Positions 7,246-14,134 of a DNA stretch of 15,325 nt are shown here, in pieces. Within the stretch, counting starts at the first letter, position 1. Each line of letters begins with the position of its first letter. Source of the stretch: an uncultured Clostridia bacterium (GTDB lineage: Bacteria; Bacillota; Clostridia; Oscillospirales; QAKW01); NCBI GenBank assembly GCA_944387905.1, contig CALXGU010000016.1:1-15325 (forward strand), written 5' to 3'. A program made the translations under genes and the position numbers. The notes below the pieces were generated by a model, which was not told the origin of the DNA, ran no database searches, and worked only from the letters and a program-made list of their open reading frames with translations.

Positions 7246-7683
7246 ATGAAACAGTTTAAGCTATTTTTAAAACGTGTTAATGATTGGATATTCCAGGGCG
7301 CGCATCTGCCTGTTCTTTTGGCTGTATTTATTATTGCAGCCGTTGCGGTGACTGTAACTGTAGTCAGTATACTAAACAGGCCTGAGAGTGAAACTGTTAC
7401 CGTGTATGTTACGGTACAGGGTTTGGATGAAAATAATTTTGAGAACAGACAGATAAGTATAACAGACGGCGATACGATCGCAAATATATTCAGTTTGAAA
7501 TATGAAGATATTTATGAGTCGTTCGGGCGTCCGCTTATACAGTATAATGAGTTTCAGTCATTTATGGGTACTAAAAAAACAACGGAAAAGTCGTTTCATG
7601 TTACAATAGACGGTGTATTTGATAACAATCTGTCGCAGGCATACGTCTATGAAGGTCAAACGATAGTAATATCGTATTATTAA
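7246..7683 (+). CDS. Small membrane-anchored protein, possibly DUF4430-like
   Basis: This 145-residue protein has a short basic cytoplasmic start, one membrane helix (about 21-43) and an extracellular domain. That domain carries beta-rich ETVTVYVTVQG (49-59), DGDTIANIF (73-81), a middle segment with FMGTKKTTEKSFHVTIDGV (106-124) and the ending VYEGQTIVISYY (134-145). The order, with an early strand, a 'DG' segment, a late 'xDGV...' strand and a terminal 'EGQTIVI' strand, recalls the small beta-grasp domains of the DUF4430 type, but I am not certain. Its start is 8 bases after the lipoprotein stop, with no clear ribosome site, so translation probably depends on coupling. A palindrome AACATATGTT (7236-7245) sits in the gap. 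Function is unknown; the context suggests an accessory to the lipoprotein at the cell surface. Confidence 0.65.
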   Translation: MKQFKLFLKRVNDWIFQGAHLPVLLAVFIIAAVAVTVTVVSILNRPESETVTVYVTVQGLDENNFENRQISITDGDTIANIFSLKYEDIYESFGRPLIQYNEFQSFMGTKKTTEKSFHVTIDGVFDNNLSQAYVYEGQTIVISYY

Positions 7684-7690
7684 TCAATAT

Positions 7691-7726
7691 AAAACATCCC
7701 CGATCAGATACGGGGATGTTTTTTTA
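7691..7726 (+). terminator. Strong terminator after the lipoprotein operon
   Basis: AAAACATCCCCG (7691-7702) and CGGGGATGTTTT (7711-7722) form a perfect 12-bp stem with an 8-base loop, followed by T residues. On the minus strand the tail reads TTTTATATT, so it may also stop transcription from trkA. Confidence 0.92.
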
Positions 7727-7762
7727 TTTAAGAAAAGAGTCATCAGTTCAAAATTTAAGAAA

Positions 7763-9124
7763 TTATTTTGCAATGATATCATTAAGACTGCGAAGTGACT
7801 CGCCGGAGCTTACGATTATGACACGGTCGCCTTCAAGTATAGAGGACATTCCGTTAGGATGCAGAACTTCTTTGCCTCTTACGATCCCTGCAATAAGCAA
7901 GCCGCTGCGGATATCCAGTTTCATAAGCGGTATTCCCGCATACGCAAAACCGGGTTTGGCGATAAACTCAACGATTTCCGCTCCGCCTCCGGCTATTTTA
8001 CAGACGGTACCGACAGCTGAACTGAGTGTTTCGGACAGGGCTCGAACATAGCTTAAGGCTATTCGCGACAGGGTCTTTTGTTCAGACATAACGGCACTGT
8101 TATAGCCCATGTTGGGAAGCAGAGTGCTGAGCGGACCTTTGGATAGCTTGGTTATTATTTTTTTCGCGCCTATCTTATTTGCATACATTGCCATAATCAC
8201 GTTGTCTTCATCTTTTCCGGACAGAGCCATAACCGAATCCGCAGTCATAATGCCTATATTTTTAAGAAATCCGTCCTCAAACGGATCATTGCAAATGATA
8301 CGTGTCTTATTGAGCATTTTACCGATTTTTTCACAGCGGCTTTTGCTGCTGTCTATCAGTTTTACTCCTATGCCGGACTTTTCAAGTTCATATGCCAAAA
8401 ATACAGCTACATTGCTGCCGCCTATTATCATTACATTTTTGATTTTCTGATTTGGCATGCCAATCATTTTCATAAACTCATAGATATCGTCATGCGGACC
8501 GGTAATATAAATTTCATCATTGCATTGTATAACAAACCTGCCGTCTGGAATTATGACGCTGCCGTTGCGTTTCACGGCGCAGACCAGAACGGACAGTTTA
8601 GAAGACATGCGTACAGCGGCAAGAGATTTACCGATTATTTCCGCGCCGTCACAAACCGTAACATGCGCAAGCTCAGCACGTCCTCCCGCAAAGCTTATGA
8701 CATTAACAGCGGACGAGATACGTATTGCGCGCGAAATTTCCAATGCGGTTTCATATTCGGGATTGAAAATCATGTCGATGCCGCATATAGTGGAAAAATA
8801 CGGCATCTCGCTTATAAATTCTGCCGAGTGCGTAACAGCGGCAACATGTCCAACCCCCACATGCTTTGCCGAAAGACAGCTGAGTATGTTTCTTTCGTCC
8901 TGATCTGTAGCGGCTATAAAAAGATCTGATCTTTCAGCCCCTGCCGCCACAAGAGTATCTGACATTGCCGCGTGGCCTACAATACCGGATATATTAAAAT
9001 CCGATTCTGCCTGAGCAACGGCGGCCGGGTCTGTATCAACAGCGACTATCGAATGTCCGTCTTCCTTCAGTATTTTTGTCAGTATTCTGCCGGTATTGCC
9101 CAGTCCTGCGATTATAATCCTCAT
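7763..9124 (-). CDS. trkA: TrkA-type potassium-uptake regulatory subunit
   Basis: TrkA binds NAD(H) on the cytoplasmic face of Trk/Ktr-type potassium channels and gates them. The 453-residue protein has the duplicated layout of full-length TrkA. The first Rossmann domain begins MRIIIAGLGNTG (1-12), with the acidic ribose-binding residue in VAVDTDP (27-33). The first TrkA_C domain is about 145-220. The second Rossmann domain begins VMIIGGSNVA (231-240), where the glycine pattern is degenerate. The second TrkA_C domain is about 375-450. The start at 9124 is preferred over ATG at 9133 because AGGAG lies directly against the first but 9 bases before the second, and because TrkA begins with MRI. 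It is last in a four-gene minus-strand operon; its ribosome site overlaps the stop region of the permease gene. No trkH/ktrB membrane subunit is in the window, so its channel partner lies elsewhere. Confidence 0.93.
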   Translation of the reverse strand: MRIIIAGLGNTGRILTKILKEDGHSIVAVDTDPAAVAQAESDFNISGIVGHAAMSDTLVAAGAERSDLFIAATDQDERNILSCLSAKHVGVGHVAAVTHSAEFISEMPYFSTICGIDMIFNPEYETALEISRAIRISSAVNVISFAGGRAELAHVTVCDGAEIIGKSLAAVRMSSKLSVLVCAVKRNGSVIIPDGRFVIQCNDEIYITGPHDDIYEFMKMIGMPNQKIKNVMIIGGSNVAVFLAYELEKSGIGVKLIDSSKSRCEKIGKMLNKTRIICNDPFEDGFLKNIGIMTADSVMALSGKDEDNVIMAMYANKIGAKKIITKLSKGPLSTLLPNMGYNSAVMSEQKTLSRIALSYVRALSETLSSAVGTVCKIAGGGAEIVEFIAKPGFAYAGIPLMKLDIRSGLLIAGIVRGKEVLHPNGMSSILEGDRVIIVSSGESLRSLNDIIAK

Positions 9125-9136
9125 AATTTCCATCTC

Positions 9137-12100
9137 CTATTCTATTGATTTAAGGCTTTCTGTCATACTGATATCAGAGAGTTTGAAATGCATAAACAGG
9201 TTGACAAACGCCGAAAACACAAAAGTAAGCAAAGCGCTGAAAATATAGCTCTCGATATTGATTGAGCGAGTAAACATGATCATGTCCAGTTCTGCCGTTT
9301 TTATAACAAAATCATGCATATAAATTCCAAGCCACAGCCCCAGCGCGGTTCCCACAGCAGTAAGGACTACATTTTCGCGGTATATATATGAATCGGTTTC
9401 CAGCGGGTAGAAACCCAGCACTTTTATAGTAGCGATCTCTCTTACGCGTTCGCCGATATTTATATTGGTGAGGTTATACAAAACCACAAAATTGAGCAGA
9501 CATGCGCTGATGATCAAAAGCAGAACAACTCCGTTTAAGCTGTCGAAAATATCATCAAAGCTTGTCATCATATCCTCGGTATTCATGACCGAAGCGACAT
9601 TTTCATTAAGGCTTATATTGTCGCCGGCGGCAGCAGGGTCCGTTGTTTTTACAAATACCTGATTATATTCAGGCGGCTGACCGAATACGCTCTCATAGGT
9701 CTGTGCCGACATATAGACATAGTTATATATATAGTTTTCCGCAATGCCGCTTACTGTCAAGTCGACATATGCTCCGTCGCTGCTTTTGACTGATATCATA
9801 TCGCCGACGCCAAGCCCGAGCTTTGCAGACAGTTTTTCCGCTATAACCGCTTCTCCTGTCTGCAAGAAATCAAGCTTTTGACCGGTTTTGCGGTTGTGAA
9901 GATCGATAAATTCGCTGAAATCGGAACTGCTTTGCGGAATAAGCAGAGTACATTCAAGACTTTTTGATGAGCTTTTGGCATCGGAACCGGTATTTTGCAC
10001 AAACATACAGCTGTCAGAGTTTTGTTCAATGCAGTCCCGTACGTCTTGAGTATCTTCCAAAAGATATACAGTCAAATCAAAATTCTCGATTTCACCGTAC
10101 TGCACGGGAAGCATTCCCGATATGGAGTCTTTCAGTCCGAAGCCCGTGACAAGCAGCGAGCAGCATCCGGCAATGCCAAGAACAGTCATAAAAAAACGTT
10201 TTTTATATCTGAGTATGTTTCGGCAGGTCACCTTTGTTGTAAATGAAAGGCGGCGCCATATAAAGCCTACACGCTCGAGAATAACTTTTTTGCCGTTTTT
10301 AGGAGCGGCCGGACGCATCAGCTGCGCGGCGCAGGATTTCAGACTGTCCGTCGCAGCCCAGAGAGTAACGGCAGCGGTGAGCAGCAGTGCTGCCGCAAAC
10401 GCGCCCAATGCCTTTATTGCATCTATTCCGAAAACTATTGACGGCAGTGAATAAAGTATCGTATATGTATTGAATATCACAAGCGGGATCACTATATTTC
10501 CCAGCGCTATACCGAATATCCCGCCCGCAAAAGCCGCAACGCATGAATATATAAGATAATGCAGAGCTATTGCGGCTGTACCGTATCCGAGAGCTGACAG
10601 GGTGCCGATCTTTGTGCGCTGTTCGTCTACCATGCGTGTCATGGTAGTAAGGCATACAAGCGCCGCGACAACAAAAAACAGTATCGGAAATACCTTGGCG
10701 ATATTATTTACGCGTTCCGCGTCCTGGGAAAAAGCGTTTACACCGTAATTGTCATCAAGTGTAAATACATATATTTCCGGTAAGCTCAGTTCATCTATTT
10801 CCGCCTGTGCGTCGGCAATTTCCTTTTCGGCCTCATCCAGTTCGTCCAATGCGCTTTGGCGTTCGCTGTTGTATTTTTCCAGACCTTCGTTATATTCCGC
10901 AAGTCCTCGGTCGTATTCATTTTTAGCGTTTTCGAGCAGGGCTCTGTTGTTTTCGATCTCGGCGGCGGCAGCGTCCAGCTGCTCCTGAGTCTGATTCTTT
11001 GCGGCCTCGAGCTCAGTTTTGCCGCGCTCCAGTTCTTCTTTCGCGCTTTCAAGCTCCGCCTTTGCCGCGGCAGTCTGAATGTCAGCCGCGGGCTTTCCGT
11101 ATGTATCCGCAAGATACTGATACATTGTATTGAATTCAGCTAAAGCGGCATTATATTTTTCTGTGTTTTCATCAAACACGGCTTGAGATTGTGCAAGCAG
11201 TTGTTCAGCTTCGGCCTTTTTGGTTTGGTATTCTGCCGTACCGTTTGCGAGTTGTTTTTCTCCGTCAGATATACTGGCTTTTGCATCGCTCAGTTCTGCT
11301 GCTGCACTGTCAAGCTCCGCCTTCGCTTTGTCAAGCTCATCATAAGCCAGCTGTTTATTTTCTTCATATTCGGCTTTTGCATCGTCCAGTTCTGACTGAG
11401 AATCAGATTTTACTCTGTCAAGCTGTTGCTGCGCTATGCCGCTGTTTTCAACGGCATTTGATACACTGCTCACAAGTTCGCTGTATTCCTGCGTATAGAG
11501 CTGCAGCTCTTTGGCGCCCTGCACCTGTATATATGCTTCGGTATAGTAGTCCGTATCAAAGTCTGACTCATTTATATAGACATAGTGCTGCAGAACTCCC
11601 TGGCCTACTTGCGCCGCTCCGCGCTGTACTGAAGGAAACATAGGCGATTCTGCGATCCCTACAACAGTGAAATCTTTGACTTTAAACATATCAAGATTAT
11701 CCTGACTGTTGTCCGCAGACAGCGTGATTGTATCGCCTATCTGTGCGATATTTCCGTTCATTTTATTGCGTCCGATAATACATTCGCCGGAGTTTTGCGG
11801 CATTCTGCCCTCTAAAACGCGCATCATATTTATATCGTCTGTGACAGACATGAATCTTGCCGCGCCTTCGTTTACAAGCATATCCACAGACTTGGAAAAG
11901 ACAGCATTTTTTACACCGTCTGCCGATAGTATCGAATCGGCGTCCGAACTGTCAAAACCGTATTCGGAAACAAGTTCAATATCATACAGGTTATAGTCGT
12001 CGGCGTATCTGTCCATGCTTTTTTTCATAACAGGCATGGTGGAGCCGAGTCCGGAATAAAATCCGACGCCAAGCGCGAACATAGCCGCTATCGACAAAAA

Positions 12101-12157
12101 CCTCGCTTTTGAGCTCTTTATTTCTCTTAAAATAAGCTTTAAGTATTTCATTACCAT
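9137..12157 (-). CDS. Large FtsX-family ABC permease with extracellular coiled coil
   Basis: This 1006-residue protein contains two FtsX/MacB-like permease modules. A first membrane helix (about 18-37) is followed by a MacB-like extracellular domain (about 40-235). A long Ala/Glu/Lys-rich coiled coil (about 245-457) comes next, then a membrane block (about 488-603). Another helix (about 653-675) precedes a second extracellular domain (about 680-870), and three C-terminal helices follow (about 875-897, 930-948, 968-990). Such type VII ABC permeases usually do not import substrates; they use ATP to drive mechanical changes outside the membrane or release lipids or peptides. The start overlaps the ATPase stop by 7 bases (ATGGTAA), with GAGG 7 bases upstream; a second ATG follows at 12151. 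The adjacent ATPase is its obvious partner. The role of this transporter is not known, and no two-component system lies next to it. Confidence 0.88.
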   Translation of the reverse strand: MVMKYLKLILREIKSSKARFLSIAAMFALGVGFYSGLGSTMPVMKKSMDRYADDYNLYDIELVSEYGFDSSDADSILSADGVKNAVFSKSVDMLVNEGAARFMSVTDDINMMRVLEGRMPQNSGECIIGRNKMNGNIAQIGDTITLSADNSQDNLDMFKVKDFTVVGIAESPMFPSVQRGAAQVGQGVLQHYVYINESDFDTDYYTEAYIQVQGAKELQLYTQEYSELVSSVSNAVENSGIAQQQLDRVKSDSQSELDDAKAEYEENKQLAYDELDKAKAELDSAAAELSDAKASISDGEKQLANGTAEYQTKKAEAEQLLAQSQAVFDENTEKYNAALAEFNTMYQYLADTYGKPAADIQTAAAKAELESAKEELERGKTELEAAKNQTQEQLDAAAAEIENNRALLENAKNEYDRGLAEYNEGLEKYNSERQSALDELDEAEKEIADAQAEIDELSLPEIYVFTLDDNYGVNAFSQDAERVNNIAKVFPILFFVVAALVCLTTMTRMVDEQRTKIGTLSALGYGTAAIALHYLIYSCVAAFAGGIFGIALGNIVIPLVIFNTYTILYSLPSIVFGIDAIKALGAFAAALLLTAAVTLWAATDSLKSCAAQLMRPAAPKNGKKVILERVGFIWRRLSFTTKVTCRNILRYKKRFFMTVLGIAGCCSLLVTGFGLKDSISGMLPVQYGEIENFDLTVYLLEDTQDVRDCIEQNSDSCMFVQNTGSDAKSSSKSLECTLLIPQSSSDFSEFIDLHNRKTGQKLDFLQTGEAVIAEKLSAKLGLGVGDMISVKSSDGAYVDLTVSGIAENYIYNYVYMSAQTYESVFGQPPEYNQVFVKTTDPAAAGDNISLNENVASVMNTEDMMTSFDDIFDSLNGVVLLLIISACLLNFVVLYNLTNINIGERVREIATIKVLGFYPLETDSYIYRENVVLTAVGTALGLWLGIYMHDFVIKTAELDMIMFTRSINIESYIFSALLTFVFSAFVNLFMHFKLSDISMTESLKSIE

Positions 12158-12852
12158 TCAATTTCCTCTATAGGCATAGGAGTACTGTTCACGGTCATAC
12201 TTTCGATCTGTCCGCTTTTGACGGTTATAACTCTGTCCGCCATTGGTTTGAGCGCGCTGTTATGGGTTATGATTATAACAGTCATTCCCTCATTTTTACA
12301 AGTGTCATATAAAAGTCTGAGGATAGCCTTGCCGGTTTTGTAATCAAGCGCGCCGGTCGGCTCGTCGCACAGCAGCAGCTTGGGTGATTTGGCAAGGGCA
12401 CGCGCTATCGCGACTCGCTGCTGCTCGCCGCCCGACAGCTGCGACGGAAATGAGTTCTCTTTGCCGTCAAGCCCCACAAGTTCAAGCATTTCCGCTGCGT
12501 CCTTGGGATTTTTGCATATCTGGCTTGCAAGTTCTACATTTTCTTTAGCCGTAAGGTTCTGAACGAGATTATAAAACTGAAAAACAAATCCTACGTCATA
12601 TCTGCGGTACGCGGTAAGCTGTTTTTTGCTGAATCCGGACACCGTTTGTCCGTCAACTGTAATTGTTCCGTCTGTTACGGTATCCATACCGCCCAGCATA
12701 TTAAGTATCGTGGTCTTGCCCGCGCCGGATGCGCCGACAATAACGCACAGTTCGCCTTTTTGAACATTAAAGCTGACATCTTTTGCAGCAATACATTCTG
12801 TCTGGCCGCTTTGATATATTTTTGTTACTTTGTCAAATTCAATAAAGTCCAT
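12151..12852 (-). CDS. ABC transporter ATPase, MacB/LolD type
   Basis: This 233-residue cytoplasmic nucleotide-binding subunit has all canonical motifs. They are Walker A GASGAGKTT (40-48), Q-loop FQFYNL (91-96), signature LSGGEQQR (139-146), Walker B LLLCDEPTG (159-167) with catalytic Glu164, and the H-loop His197 in ITHN. The motif set and length match the LolD/MacB group that pairs with FtsX-type permeases, and the overlapping downstream gene is such a permease. GAGGT lies about 5 bases upstream of ATG, inside the end of tmcAL, whose stop is 3 bases away. ATP hydrolysis should drive the coiled-coil permease. Nothing looks damaged. Confidence 0.93.
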   Translation of the reverse strand: MDFIEFDKVTKIYQSGQTECIAAKDVSFNVQKGELCVIVGASGAGKTTILNMLGGMDTVTDGTITVDGQTVSGFSKKQLTAYRRYDVGFVFQFYNLVQNLTAKENVELASQICKNPKDAAEMLELVGLDGKENSFPSQLSGGEQQRVAIARALAKSPKLLLCDEPTGALDYKTGKAILRLLYDTCKNEGMTVIIITHNSALKPMADRVITVKSGQIESMTVNSTPMPIEEIEW

Positions 12853-12855
12853 GTT

Positions 12856-14001
12856 TTACCTCACATATACAGGTGAAATAGTATATTCTCTGCCTTTGCC
12901 CCGGCGTTTGACTGAGCAGAAATCGTATATATCCGACGCTCTGTGCTCGAGCTCGAAGTGCGCTTTTGCGTCTTTGAGCTGTAATACCTTACTGGGTTTT
13001 GTTATTATCGGTATTGAGCAGGACTGTGTCAGTTTTTTCAGCAGCTGTCTGCCGCGGTCGTTGAACGCAAGCACGCTCATATATTTAACGGGTGTTTTGT
13101 ACAGTCCGGCAGGATTCTCCAGCAGTACGTTGAGTACCGCACGGCGTATTCTTGAGTGGGTATAGCGCTTGCTTTTTATAAGTGATATCAGCTGTTCTGA
13201 ATTTGCGGCTTTGAAAGCGCACGCATATACACGGTTATTGAGACCTTCGCCCATATCCGCGTACGCAGAAAGCTGATGCGCAGTTTTGGAATAAACCGAG
13301 TACAGCAAAAGCGTATCGAATTTTGCATTGTCAACGGAATAAACCGGCTGCTGCGGCACATATTCCGATATGTCGTCATGCCTGTGCGCGCGTAAATATG
13401 ACGCGCTTGCAAACCCGTTTTGAGGCTTATCGCTGTCATGACCGCTCCCGCGGCGCAGGATGTTGACCGGTCTGATATCGCTTTTGAGCTCAGTTATCGC
13501 TTTGATATATTCAAATGCCAAAAGGTTGTTTGGATGTCTTAATATCTCAGCATTTTCACCGGCGCACTCGCCGTAAGCCTCCATGACTGCCCTGGCATAG
13601 CTTTTGCCCTGAGCTATACGTGATTTAAATGCACGTGACAGCTGCTGCCGGTCTGTTGCGGCAAGCTTATAGAGCGGGGATATATCCTCTGCTTCACTTC
13701 CGAAGCAAAGAGATGTTTCCAGACCCAGCGCGTCTGCCATGGACACTCCTGCCGCTGCAAATACCGATGCTCCGGCAAGAGTATGAGCAGTCGGGATCTG
13801 CAAAACAAGATCGGCACCGTTTTTTACCGCTGCTGCTGCGCGAATGTGCTTTTCGCACACTGCAGGCTCTCCGCGCTGCACAAAATTCCCGCTCATCAGG
13901 CATACCGTGGCGTCGGCGCCTGTCTTTTCTGCCGCGGATTCCAGCAGATATTTATGCCCGTTGTGGAACGGGTTGAATTCACATATCACCGCGTTGATCA
14001 C
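12856..14001 (-). CDS. tmcAL: tRNA(Met) cytidine acetate ligase (YlbM family)
   Basis: TmcAL activates acetate with ATP and acetylates the wobble cytidine (C34) of elongator tRNA-Met to ac4C, helping accurate AUG decoding. The 381-residue protein begins INAVICEFNPFHNGHKYLL, with the nucleotidyltransferase HxGH motif at His13-His16. It continues with the family segments MSGNFVQRGEPA (36-47) and, near the C-terminus, KRYTHSRIRRAVLN, and the length is normal. The start is GTG at 14001, supported by GGGAG six bases upstream and by the motif position. It heads the minus-strand operon with the ABC transporter and trkA, and is divergent from ackA. The pairing with acetate kinase is notable because both use acetate. 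No clear promoter for it was found in the 133-base divergent gap. Confidence 0.93.
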   Translation of the reverse strand: MINAVICEFNPFHNGHKYLLESAAEKTGADATVCLMSGNFVQRGEPAVCEKHIRAAAAVKNGADLVLQIPTAHTLAGASVFAAAGVSMADALGLETSLCFGSEAEDISPLYKLAATDRQQLSRAFKSRIAQGKSYARAVMEAYGECAGENAEILRHPNNLLAFEYIKAITELKSDIRPVNILRRGSGHDSDKPQNGFASASYLRAHRHDDISEYVPQQPVYSVDNAKFDTLLLYSVYSKTAHQLSAYADMGEGLNNRVYACAFKAANSEQLISLIKSKRYTHSRIRRAVLNVLLENPAGLYKTPVKYMSVLAFNDRGRQLLKKLTQSCSIPIITKPSKVLQLKDAKAHFELEHRASDIYDFCSVKRRGKGREYTISPVYVR

Positions 14002-14038
14002 TGCGCTCTCCCTTTGTTTTAAAATTATGTGAACACAC

Positions 14039-14067
14039 TTGAAAGTTTATTTAAAATATTATATAAT
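14039..14067 (+). promoter_or_regulatory. ackA promoter
   Basis: TTGAAA (14039-14044) and TATAAT (14062-14067) are spaced exactly 17 bases apart, giving a leader of about 60 bases before the ackA start. A second TATAAT at 14096-14101 lacks a good -35. Confidence 0.75.
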
Positions 14068-14103
14068 TACTATCAATCTTATTTCAAGGATATTATATAA
14101 TAT
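14056..14103. repeat. Direct repeat of a palindromic 12-mer upstream of ackA
   Basis: ATATTATATAAT occurs at 14056-14067 (over the -10 box) and again at 14090-14101, 34 bases apart, in the leader. The second copy extends to a perfect 14-base palindrome (14090-14103). It could be a regulatory site or simply AT-rich promoter sequence. Confidence 0.4.
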
Positions 14104-14134
14104 TTAACAATAATTTAAAAGAGGAAAAACAAAA

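Noticed and set aside
10749..10988. Ser/Ala-rich plus-strand reading frame
   Set aside because: It is the antisense shadow of the coiled-coil codons of the permease, with no ribosome site or family features.
14028..14037. TGTGAACACA resembling a CRP site
   Set aside because: The arms are only 4 bases and the spacing does not match TGTGA-N6-TCACA.
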